DNA from: Sulfitobacter sp. 20_GPM-1509m
Lineage (GTDB): Bacteria > Pseudomonadota > Alphaproteobacteria > Rhodobacterales > Rhodobacteraceae
DNA: 64,000 bases
Direction of reading: 5' to 3'
Assembly: GCF_000620505.1 (NCBI RefSeq)
Contig: NZ_KK211144.1
Coordinates: 6,781 to 70,780 of the forward strand
Shown here in pieces: positions 8,630-15,773 of this stretch (positions are counted from its first letter, which is position 1; each line of letters starts with the position of its first letter). The notes under the pieces were generated by a model, which was not told the DNA's origin, ran no database searches, and saw only the letters and a list, made by a program, of their open reading frames with translations. The position numbers and the translations under genes are program-made.

Positions 8630-8664
8630 GACGGGCCGTTGTTTCTGCAAAACGGCCCGTCTTT
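8630..8664 (+). terminator. Intrinsic terminator closing the RTX array
   Basis: An 11-bp stem pairs 8630-8640 with 8651-8661 across a 10-nt loop, followed by TTT. It lies 22 bases after the stop of gene 6. Confidence 0.75.
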
Positions 8665-8728
8665 GCCCTAAAATTGCCGCGTACTCATGTGATTGACCGA
8701 ACAAGCGTCCAGACCTTGCGGAGATCAT

Positions 8729-9880
8729 ATGGCCGACACCCTGCCCCTGCACACAGATGTGCCTGCGACTACGCACGCGCTGGGTGCCCGTGCGATCCGT
8801 CCTGATATCGCCGATCTGTGCGGGTGGGTGAATGCCGCGATCAGGGACACCGGCATGGTGCTGGAGCAGGTTTCAGACCTGTCTGACGGTCAGGCTTTGT
8901 TCAGCCATCCGCGCGTGCATCTGCTGATCACGACGCATCGGCGCAAGATGCCGCGTCAGGTCGTTGCCGGTGCGCTGGCCAGCCCTTTCGCCAAGGCGCG
9001 CATCCCCGATTACGATGGCCTGTTTGCGGCTCACACCGGTTATGTCACGCTGGACGTGGGCCATGGTGCGGGTCCCGAGGACGCGATCAAGGACAAGCTG
9101 CCGCTGGTGCTGCGTCTGCGCGTGCTCAAGGCTGCACTGGACGCGCTGATTGCCAAGACCCCGGTGACGCTGGTGCATTGGGTGCAATCCGACATGGTCT
9201 GTGTCCCGTCCGAGCTGGACATGTGGAAAGGCCGCGACCTGCCCTTTACGCTGGTCATGCACCCCCTGCCCCTGCCCGCTGGTCCCGACATCGACGGCGC
9301 CGCACGGTTGGGTATGGTTGCAGGCTGTTCCGAACATCTGTTGGGCAAGACCCTGTATCTGGACCCGATGCCGCGCGATCAGGCCACCGGGTTCCGGCAA
9401 CTGGTGTCGATCCTGAACGAACACCACGAAGGCCGCATTCACCTGAACCATGGGGACAGCCTGGAACTGACTGACGGCACCCTTTTGCACGTGCGCCATG
9501 AAAACGCGGTCTCGGCGGACAGAACCGGACGTATCTGCGTCGGGCTGACCCCGCCGCAGGTGCGCGCCCCCACCGCAACGGACGCCGCGGGGTTCGAGGA
9601 CCGCCTGTCGCGGCTCAAAGGTGTGGCGCGTGGCGGGGAAAAGATGGCGGTCAGCATCCACGACAAGGTCGAGGCGGAATCCCGCCCACGCAAAAGCCTG
9701 CGTTCGCGGCTGGCGTTTCCGCTGCTGGTACGCGGCGTGGCGGTCCCGGCAGTGCTTCTGGCGCTCTATTATACCTTTGTCGCACCGCCAAAGCCGGTGT
9801 CATTGGCCGACAACACCCCACAGGCCGAGGGCTTGCTTCCGTCCCGGATCACATCTGCGCAAGGAACTGCACAGCCGTAG
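8729..9880 (+). CDS. Hypothetical protein with C-terminal membrane segment
   Basis: 383 aa from the ATG at 8729, which is preceded by GCGGAG. An upstream in-frame TTG at 8693 would add 12 residues but has no RBS. I do not recognise the family with confidence; a DUF4261-like fold is a weak possibility. The bulk (~1-320) is soluble with no signal peptide. A single hydrophobic segment lies at ~330-348, preceded by Arg/Lys-rich sequence, and is followed by a ~35-residue tail rich in Pro/Thr. This suggests a cytoplasmic domain tethered by a near-C-terminal anchor. It stands alone between the RTX terminator and the next signal-peptide gene. No catalytic motif can be named. Confidence 0.7.
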   Translation: MADTLPLHTDVPATTHALGARAIRPDIADLCGWVNAAIRDTGMVLEQVSDLSDGQALFSHPRVHLLITTHRRKMPRQVVAGALASPFAKARIPDYDGLFAAHTGYVTLDVGHGAGPEDAIKDKLPLVLRLRVLKAALDALIAKTPVTLVHWVQSDMVCVPSELDMWKGRDLPFTLVMHPLPLPAGPDIDGAARLGMVAGCSEHLLGKTLYLDPMPRDQATGFRQLVSILNEHHEGRIHLNHGDSLELTDGTLLHVRHENAVSADRTGRICVGLTPPQVRAPTATDAAGFEDRLSRLKGVARGGEKMAVSIHDKVEAESRPRKSLRSRLAFPLLVRGVAVPAVLLALYYTFVAPPKPVSLADNTPQAEGLLPSRITSAQGTAQP

Positions 9881-9953
9881 AGCTAACGCTTTACGCAGTC
9901 TCGGAATACAGCAATACTGAACCGTCTGTTGTTGATATCGGGAAGATTTTTTT

Positions 9954-10766
9954 ATGTCATTTCGCAGCTTTGCCCACTCGCTCGCCCTGTCGTTGACCGC
10001 AGCGTTTTGCCTGACACCGGCGGCTTATGCGGCCAGTTGCGGCAACACCTCGGCGGGGTTCGAGGCGTGGAAAAAGGAATTCGCCGCCGAAGCGCAACGC
10101 GCAGGTGTGAAACAGCGCGGGCTGGATGCGCTGGCACGGGCCAGCTATGCGTCGGGCACGATCGCGGCGGACCGCAATCAGAAGTCGTTCAAATACACCT
10201 TGTCAAAGTTCATGCAGGTTCGCGGGGCTGACACGATTGTCGCTCAAGGCCGCAAGCGCAAGGCCAAAAGCCCCTCGTTCTACCAGGCCCTCGAGGCGCA
10301 ATATGGCGTCCCTGCCGGCGTGATCATCGCCATTCACGGCATGGAAACGGCCTTTGGCGGGTTCATGGGCGACACCTCCGTTGTCTCGGCCATCACCACG
10401 CTGACCTATGACTGCCGCCGCTCTGCATTTTTCCAGCCTCATGCCATCGGCGCACTGATGCTGGTGGACCGCGGTGCCATCGACGGGGCGACCAAAGGGG
10501 CCAAGCACGGCGAATTGGGCCATACACAGTTCCTGCCCGGCAATGCGATGACCTATGGCGTGGACGGCAACGGTGACGGGCGGATTGATTTCTACAACCA
10601 GACCGACGCGCTGGCCTCGACCGCGAATTTCCTGCGCGCCAAGGGCTGGAAACCCGGTCAGGGCTATCAGGAAGGCCAGCCGAATTTTGCCGTGATCAAA
10701 CAGTGGAACGCGGCCACCGTCTATCAGCAGGCCATCGCCATCATGGGCGCGCGCATCGACGGCTGA
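9954..10766 (+). CDS. Lytic murein transglycosylase (MltB/SLT_2 family)
   Basis: 270 aa. Signal peptide at ~1-26 with an A-Y-A cleavage site, so periplasmic; there is no lipobox, unlike E. coli MltB. The SLT_2-type domain follows. The catalytic glutamate is likely E131 in I-H-G-M-E-T-A-F-G, the equivalent of the W-G-x-E-[ST]-x-[FY]-G motif. Further family features are G-E-x-G-x-T-Q-F-x-P and D-G-N-G-D-G-R-x-D-F-Y. Such enzymes cleave the MurNAc-GlcNAc bond of peptidoglycan with 1,6-anhydro ring formation (family knowledge). It lacks a C-terminal peptidoglycan-binding domain and is shorter than typical MltB. The gene stands alone with a GGGAAGA RBS. Confidence 0.88.
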   Translation: MSFRSFAHSLALSLTAAFCLTPAAYAASCGNTSAGFEAWKKEFAAEAQRAGVKQRGLDALARASYASGTIAADRNQKSFKYTLSKFMQVRGADTIVAQGRKRKAKSPSFYQALEAQYGVPAGVIIAIHGMETAFGGFMGDTSVVSAITTLTYDCRRSAFFQPHAIGALMLVDRGAIDGATKGAKHGELGHTQFLPGNAMTYGVDGNGDGRIDFYNQTDALASTANFLRAKGWKPGQGYQEGQPNFAVIKQWNAATVYQQAIAIMGARIDG

Positions 10767-10990
10767 TGCATCCGTGCCGCAGGTGCGTGCCCACGCGCCT
10801 GCACATCTCCTCTGGCTCTTGAACAAACGCAATCCCTGCGCCATATGCGGTGCCAAGGGTCCAGTGCCCCTGCCGCCTGCATGTGGTGAAGCTCTGGCTT
10901 AACTGTCCCGTCTGATCCCAATCTGATCGCACCGGACCCCGGCAATGCAGGCACCCGGCACCACCTTGCGATCCTGACAGGATTGAAGAC

Positions 10991-11422
10991 ATGGAACACA
11001 CACTTCCCTCGCGCGATGCGCTCAAGGCACAGGCCAAACGGCTGCGTGCCGATCTGGCGGCCCAAGGCACGCCCATCACCCATGCGCAGGCGCTGGAAAC
11101 CCTAGCCCATCAATGGGGCGCGCGTGACTGGAACACGCTGTCGGCGCGGCTGGGCAATGATGCGCCCACGGGGTTCGCCCCCGGCATGGCCGTCTCGGGC
11201 CGCTATCTGGGTCACCGGTTTACCGGCTACGTCAAGGCCGCGCGGATGATGGCGCATGGCCACTGGCAGTTAACGCTGCGCTTTGACCAACCGGTGGACG
11301 TGGTCACCTCGCCGCATTTCAGCCTCTTCCGGCAACAGGTGAACTGCACGGTGGATGCCGACGGGGCCAGCCCGCACAAAACCTCGGACGGTCAGCCGCA
11401 GATGGTCATCGACATGGCCTAG
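10991..11422 (+). CDS. Glyoxalase_8-domain (glyoxalase superfamily) protein
   Basis: 143 aa. Residues ~5-55 match the short helical domain called Glyoxalase_8 (L-K-x-Q-A-K-R-L-R, then H-A-Q-A-L-E-x-L-A-H-Q-x-G-x-R-D-W-N-T-L). The remaining ~80 residues form a beta-rich part starting G-x-A-V-S-G-R-Y-L-G-H-x-F-T-G. No glyoxalase metal ligands are evident, so the family name does not establish glyoxalase activity. The stop shares the palindrome CTAG with the stop of the convergent DUF3445 gene. Role unknown. Confidence 0.75.
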   Translation: MEHTLPSRDALKAQAKRLRADLAAQGTPITHAQALETLAHQWGARDWNTLSARLGNDAPTGFAPGMAVSGRYLGHRFTGYVKAARMMAHGHWQLTLRFDQPVDVVTSPHFSLFRQQVNCTVDADGASPHKTSDGQPQMVIDMA

Positions 11423-12144
11423 CGGGTCACGTCCTCGGCCCGCAGCACATAGGTGTGGATCGCAAAGACCACCGTTCCCGAGTGCGGCAGGCGAATCAGC
11501 GTCTGCCGCTCTGACCGGAAATAGCCCGCGCCTTCGCGTTTGTGTCGCGGTTCGGTGACACTGCGCGGCTGGTGCAGTTCGGGATCATCATACCAAAGCG
11601 CGTTGAACCGCCACAGCGGGCGGCCGGGCTGAATGCCATCGAACAGCCGCTGCACGCGCTTGGCGATGTTCTCGTCGTAGGACGCCACCGGATCGTGGAT
11701 GGCCACCAACGGACGCCCTGCCTTTTCATCCAGCCGCCAGCTGGCCGGAAAGCACAGAACAGCACCGGTCAGCACATGTTCGGCGCCGCGTTTGTCCAGC
11801 AGGACGAAATCGCATTGCACCAGACGTCCCAGCGTTTCCATGGGGTTCGCGCGATCCACGGTGACGTGCCGCCCGTCCGGGCAGGTCACGCCCTCGCCCG
11901 CTTGGGCAAAGCCCAGATCAGGCAGCAGCTCCAGCACCATCTCCAACAGCTCAACCGCTGCTGCGTGGGCTTTTGGTTCAAGATAGAGAACTTTGTCCGC
12001 CCTGGTCCCAAGCAAGTCACAGCGGCGCGCCATCTGTCCGGCATAGGCCTCGTCGACACGCAGCCAAGGCTCTGTCACGGGTTGAATCCCGGGCAAGGCG
12101 CGAGGTGTGAAATCGTAGGGAATTGTGTGGTGTAGAATGGTCAT
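11419..12144 (-). CDS. DUF3445 family protein (heme-dependent oxidative N-demethylase-like)
   Basis: 241 aa. The architecture fits DUF3445: an N-terminal P-G-I-x-P-V/W-L-x-x-D-x-x-Y segment, a central L-V-Q-x-D-F-x-L-L block, the C-F-P-A-S-W-R-L-x-E-K-x-G-x-P-L-x-x-I-H-x-P-V motif (~126-150), and the R-P-L-W-R-F-N segment. Characterised members are heme subunits of oxidative N-demethylases of methylamines (family knowledge); the substrate here is unknown. Metabolically this could fit with the sarcosine oxidase operon elsewhere in the window, but the genes are 40 kb apart. No partner subunit is adjacent. It converges on the gene at 10991 with a 4-bp overlap. Confidence 0.8.
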   Translation of the reverse strand: MTILHHTIPYDFTPRALPGIQPVTEPWLRVDEAYAGQMARRCDLLGTRADKVLYLEPKAHAAAVELLEMVLELLPDLGFAQAGEGVTCPDGRHVTVDRANPMETLGRLVQCDFVLLDKRGAEHVLTGAVLCFPASWRLDEKAGRPLVAIHDPVASYDENIAKRVQRLFDGIQPGRPLWRFNALWYDDPELHQPRSVTEPRHKREGAGYFRSERQTLIRLPHSGTVVFAIHTYVLRAEDVTR

Positions 12145-12221
12145 GGCCCCTCGCTAGCCTTGCCCGAAACAAGGTGCAAGTCAGACCGCAGCGGAACCAT
12201 CCGATGCGCGTGCCAAAATAC

Positions 12222-12253
12222 AAAAAAAGGCGCGCACCCTGCGGTCCGCGCCC
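12222..12253 (-). terminator. Intrinsic terminator of bioY
   Basis: On the minus strand a GGCGCG/CGCGCC stem (12247-12252 with 12229-12234) is followed by seven T residues (12228-12222). A canonical terminator 25 bases after the bioY stop. Confidence 0.8.
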
Positions 12254-12276
12254 TTTCAAATCAGTTGCCTGTCAGA

Positions 12277-12864
12277 TCAGCCGCGTGCGCGGTCGATCAG
12301 TTTCCAGATCCCCGGCAACAGCACGGCGGCCAGCGTCAGCTTGATGACATCCCCGATCAGGAACGGTGTCAGACCCCATTGCAGGATCGGCTTGTCCCAA
12401 CCGTAAAGCTGACCCAGCCATGCCAGACCCGGCAGATAGATCACCGCGTTGCCCATCAGCATCGCCAGCGCCATCCAGCCAACAGAGCGGTCCCAGCCGC
12501 GTTGCGCCAGAACGCCCAGCAAAACCGTCGCCAGAACGTAGCCCACGAGATAACCGCCGGTGCCGCCCATCATATATGTCAGACCAAATGTCTGCGCAGA
12601 CGAACCTGCAAAAACGTCCAGACCCAGAGCGCCGACAATCATGTATCCGAGGATCGTCACCAGACCCAGACGCGCGCCATATGCCGCACCGATGGCCAGA
12701 ACGGCAAAGGTGCCCATCGTGATCGGGACAGGCCACATCGGCACCTTGATTTTTGCTGCAACTGCGAGCAACAGAATACCTGCAGCCACCATCAGCACCT
12801 GGCGCGCGCGCAAAGTCAGTTTGTCTTCTGATTCAAGAAGATCACTTAGCACTCTATTTTGCAT
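12277..12864 (-). CDS. bioY: Biotin transporter BioY (substrate-binding S component)
   Basis: 195 aa from the ATG at 12864; an in-frame GTG at 12876 would add 4 residues. Five to six hydrophobic helices carry BioY hallmarks: K-V-P-[MF]-x-P-V-P-I-T-M-G-T-F-A-V-L in the first third and a G-x-x-G-G-Y-L-x-G-Y motif near the middle. BioY is the integral membrane biotin-binding S component of ECF transporters and can work with or without the EcfT/EcfA module. No bioM or bioN gene is adjacent, so it would act alone or with a shared module. No TTATAGATAA-like BioR box is visible in the 100 bp upstream. Confidence 0.9.
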   Translation of the reverse strand: MQNRVLSDLLESEDKLTLRARQVLMVAAGILLLAVAAKIKVPMWPVPITMGTFAVLAIGAAYGARLGLVTILGYMIVGALGLDVFAGSSAQTFGLTYMMGGTGGYLVGYVLATVLLGVLAQRGWDRSVGWMALAMLMGNAVIYLPGLAWLGQLYGWDKPILQWGLTPFLIGDVIKLTLAAVLLPGIWKLIDRARG

Positions 12865-12969
12865 CGTTTTTTCCACCAGGCAGCTCCGTTCGTTTCTTTA
12901 AATTGTTTCTCCAATGGTGCCAATCCGCCAAGGTTTCTGCAAGTGCGAAATCCCCTCAAACGGGCAAAA

Positions 12970-13398
12970 CTACGCCGGTCGATAGCGGCTGGTCATTTGA
13001 TAGGCTTTTCTTGGCCCGCGCACCGCCCATGTGATGGTGAATGCAGGCCAATCGCTGAAATCATAGGATCCGTCGTATTGATCGGGATCACACCAATGCC
13101 CCGCCTCGCCCCCTGTGGGCGGGACGGTGTGAAAGAACCGCCCATCGTCGAAATGGACCCGCAAGCCTGCATCCCACAGATAGACCCGTTGCCCCGCCAT
13201 CGCCGGTCCGTCCCCTATGCGCATCTCGCCCTCTTCGACACAGCGCAGCCGGTCGCCGTCAGGCGTCCAGGTGGCGGTGCCCGTGAACTGGGCGACGGTC
13301 CCGTCGTCATGCACAATCTGCCGCTCCAACCGCCAGCGGCCTGCAAAATCGCTCAAGGTGCGGGATGTAGCGCCGTGGGACATGGGAGGTATTGTCAC
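12970..13398 (-). CDS. DUF6314 family protein
   Basis: 142 aa (137 if the second Met, codon 6, is used). A small beta-barrel-like domain starts F-A-G-R-W-x-L-x-R-x-I and contains the family motif G-x-A-x-[FW] in the first third. It then has alternating strands rich in aromatic residues (F-F-H, H-W-C-x-P-D-x-Y). It matches what is called DUF6314, whose biochemical function is unknown to me. No signal peptide, so cytoplasmic. Divergent from purB with 75 bp between the starts. Confidence 0.75.
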   Translation of the reverse strand: MTIPPMSHGATSRTLSDFAGRWRLERQIVHDDGTVAQFTGTATWTPDGDRLRCVEEGEMRIGDGPAMAGQRVYLWDAGLRVHFDDGRFFHTVPPTGGEAGHWCDPDQYDGSYDFSDWPAFTITWAVRGPRKAYQMTSRYRPA

Positions 13399-13473
13399 TC
13401 GAAAGGTTGTGATGCGTCGCGGCGCAGTTTATGAGCCGCAGCAACTGCTGAACAGTCATGAAAAGGTGCGCCC

Positions 13474-14778
13474 ATGATCCCCCGTTATTCCCGTCCCGAT
13501 ATGGTTGCGATCTGGGAACCAGCAACCAAGTTCAAGATCTGGTACGAGATCGAGGCACATGCCTGCGATGCGATGGCCGATCTGGGCGTGATCCCGCGTG
13601 AAAATGCCGATGCCGTGTGGAAAGCCAAGGACGTTGAATTCGACGTGGCCCGCATTGACGAGATCGAGGCCGTCACCAAACACGACGTGATCGCGTTCCT
13701 GACCCACCTGGCCGAACATGTGGGCAGCGACGAGGCGCGGTTCGTGCATCAGGGCATGACTTCCTCGGACGTGCTGGACACCTGCCTGAACGTGCAACTT
13801 GTCCGCGCCGCTGACATCCTGCTGGCCGATCTGGATGCCCTGCTGGCCGCGCTGAAAAAGCGCGCGCTTGAGCATAAGAACACCGTGCGCGTGGGCCGCA
13901 GCCACGGCATCCACGCCGAACCCACCACGATGGGTCTGACATTCGCCCGCTTCTACGCCGAAATGGATCGCAACCGCGACCGCCTGAAAGCGGCGCGCGC
14001 CGAGATTGCGACCGGTGCGATTTCCGGTGCCGTCGGCACCTTCGCCAACATCGACCCGGCGGTCGAAGAGCATGTCTGCGCCAAACTGGGCCTGACGCCG
14101 GAGCCGATCAGCACACAGGTGATCCCGCGCGACCGTCACGCGATGTTCTTTGCTGTGCTGGGCGTCATCGCCTCTTCCATCGAAAACGTCGCCATCGAAA
14201 TCCGCCACATGCAGCGCACCGAGGTGCTGGAAGGCGCGGAATTCTTCTCGATGGGTCAAAAAGGCTCGTCCGCGATGCCGCACAAGAAGAACCCTGTTCT
14301 GACCGAGAACCTGACCGGCCTTGCCCGTCTGGTGCGCATGTCGGTGATCCCCGCGATGGAAAACGTAGCACTTTGGCACGAGCGTGACATCTCGCACAGC
14401 TCGGTCGAGCGGGCGATTGGGCCCGACACCACCATCACGCTGGACTTTGCGTTGGCGCGGCTGACGGGCGTGATCGACAAGATGCTGATTTTCCCGCAGA
14501 ACATGCTGGACAACATGAACAAATTCCCCGGCCTGGTGATGAGCCAGCGGGTGCTGCTGGCGCTGACACAGGCCGGTGTCAGCCGCGAGGATGCCTATGC
14601 CATGGTGCAGCGCAATGCGCTGAAGGTCTGGGAAGAGCGCGTTGATTTCCGCGAACAGCTGCTGGCCGACGCCGATGTGGTCGCCGCACTGGGCGCGGAC
14701 GCGATCAACGAGAAGTTCGACATGGATTACCACACCAAACACGTCGACACGATCTTTGCCCGCGTTTTCGGCGACTGA
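13474..14778 (+). CDS. purB: Adenylosuccinate lyase
   Basis: 434 aa, full length. It cleaves SAICAR and adenylosuccinate to release fumarate in purine synthesis. The superfamily signature G-S-S-A-M-P-H-K-K-N-P lies at ~264-274, with the flexible catalytic loop. T-S-S-D-V-x-D-T (~95) and G-R-[ST]-H-G-x-H-A-E-P (~142) hold the other conserved regions of the tetrameric active site. Cytoplasmic. It is followed by a hairpin terminator and then two small secreted-protein genes on the same strand. Confidence 0.96.
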   Translation: MIPRYSRPDMVAIWEPATKFKIWYEIEAHACDAMADLGVIPRENADAVWKAKDVEFDVARIDEIEAVTKHDVIAFLTHLAEHVGSDEARFVHQGMTSSDVLDTCLNVQLVRAADILLADLDALLAALKKRALEHKNTVRVGRSHGIHAEPTTMGLTFARFYAEMDRNRDRLKAARAEIATGAISGAVGTFANIDPAVEEHVCAKLGLTPEPISTQVIPRDRHAMFFAVLGVIASSIENVAIEIRHMQRTEVLEGAEFFSMGQKGSSAMPHKKNPVLTENLTGLARLVRMSVIPAMENVALWHERDISHSSVERAIGPDTTITLDFALARLTGVIDKMLIFPQNMLDNMNKFPGLVMSQRVLLALTQAGVSREDAYAMVQRNALKVWEERVDFREQLLADADVVAALGADAINEKFDMDYHTKHVDTIFARVFGD

Positions 14779-14790
14779 TCGCACAGACCG

Positions 14791-14828
14791 ACGCGCGACG
14801 GATTTTTGATTAGGTCCGTCGCGCGCTT
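14791..14828 (+). terminator. Intrinsic terminator of purB
   Basis: A 10-bp stem pairs 14793-14802 with 14815-14824 over a 12-nt loop. GCTTTG follows directly. It lies 13 bases after the purB stop. Confidence 0.65.
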
Positions 14829-14886
14829 TGTCGTATCCTGATTGCCATCACACTATAATACATTCGGCAATCAAGGAGACGAACAG

Positions 14887-15048
14887 ATGAAAATCACACG
14901 TATCGCCACCACGCTGGCGCTTGTATTGGCCCCCGTATTCGCCGTGGCCGAAGGTTGTGGCGGGATGAAGGATCAACAGGCGATGTCCTGTGCTGAAGGG
15001 TCGAATTTTGACCACACAACAGGCACCTGCGTTCCCGTCAGCACCTGA
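14887..15048 (+). CDS. Small secreted Cys-rich protein
   Basis: 53 aa from the ATG at 14887, chosen because AAGGAGA precedes it by 8 bases; a longer reading from 14842 has no RBS. Signal peptide ~1-21 (A-V-A-E). The mature ~32 residues contain three cysteines in C-G-G-M-K, A-M-S-C and T-C-V-P-V. The D-x-x-T-G-T-C-V-P part resembles the cysteine element in the N-terminus of the TPR protein downstream. Similar short reading frames sit after purB in other Rhodobacterales (from memory). Periplasmic; function unknown. Confidence 0.7.
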   Translation: MKITRIATTLALVLAPVFAVAEGCGGMKDQQAMSCAEGSNFDHTTGTCVPVST

Positions 15049-15140
15049 AATACCGTTCACGACCTGTTGATCGCAAAAACGGCTCGCGTTTTCGGAAAAT
15101 GCGTTATCTATTCCCGGTATAGTTAATGGGAGTTGTTCTG

Positions 15141-15686
15141 ATGCGTGTTACCCTACTGGCTGCGGCCCTGACCCTGCCCCTTTCCGTGGCTGCACCGCTT
15201 TATGCGGCTGGCAGCGGCAATGACACGGCCCCGACGCCGACCCAGACCAGCAAGGACTGCAAGGGTGTGCGTGTCTGGGACGAAGAAAAACAGCGCTGCG
15301 TCAAACCCAAGGAATCGCGTCTGGACGACGACCAGCTGTATCAGGCGGTCCGCGAACTGGCCTATGCCGGTCGCTACGAAGACGCCCAAGGGGTGCTGGA
15401 CGCCATGTCCGACCAGTCGGACGACCGCGTGCTGACCTATCGCGGCTTTACCGCGCGCAAGCTGGGTCAGATCGACGTGGCCATGGTGTTCTACCAACAG
15501 GCGCTGGATGCCAATCCCGACAACCTGCTGGCCCGCTCCTACATGGGTCAGGGGCTGGTGGCGCAGGGTGATAGCGTGGCCGCGCTGACGCAGTTGCGTG
15601 AGATCAACGCCCGTGGCGGTGCCGACACCTGGGCCGCCAAATCGCTGCGCACGGCGATCGAAACCGGCGTGACCTACAACTACTAA
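15141..15686 (+). CDS. Secreted tetratricopeptide repeat protein
   Basis: 181 aa from the ATG at 15141, which has GGGAG 8 bases upstream; the in-frame ATG at 15126 lacks an RBS. Signal peptide ~1-23. It is followed by a short element C-K-G-V-x-V-W-D-x-x-x-x-x-C-V, then TPR-type helices over ~60-165 (A-R-K-L-G-Q-x-D-x-A-x-x-F-Y-Q-Q-A-L-D-A-N-P-D-N is a typical repeat). TPRs mediate protein-protein contacts, so this is probably a periplasmic scaffold. Same strand as the small Cys protein at 14887, 92 bp downstream. Confidence 0.8.
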   Translation: MRVTLLAAALTLPLSVAAPLYAAGSGNDTAPTPTQTSKDCKGVRVWDEEKQRCVKPKESRLDDDQLYQAVRELAYAGRYEDAQGVLDAMSDQSDDRVLTYRGFTARKLGQIDVAMVFYQQALDANPDNLLARSYMGQGLVAQGDSVAALTQLREINARGGADTWAAKSLRTAIETGVTYNY

Positions 15687-15695
15687 GCTTCGAAC

Positions 15696-15714
15696 CCGCC
15701 TGATTTCAGGCTTT
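15696..15714 (+). terminator. Short hairpin after TPR gene
   Basis: A 6-bp stem GCCTGA/TCAGGC (15698-15703 with 15706-15711) has a 2-nt loop, which is tight, and is followed by TTTG. Weak terminator candidate. Confidence 0.35.
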
Positions 15715-15773
15715 GTTCACCAATAGATGCCACAACATGCAGGACCTTTGTTCCTGTGTGTTGAGGCCATCTG

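Noticed and set aside
1372-8776. Long minus-strand open frames under the RTX genes (up to 458 codons, for example 7400-8776)
   Set aside because: They are shadows of repetitive GC-rich Gly/Asp codons. They lack RBSs and known domains and mirror the repeat structure of the plus-strand genes.
10991-11422. Functional glyoxalase enzyme
   Set aside because: Only the short Glyoxalase_8-type helical domain is recognisable; no metal-binding glyoxalase residues are apparent.
12865-12969. Search for a BioR biotin repressor box before bioY
   Set aside because: No TTATAGATAA-like palindrome could be found in the upstream region.
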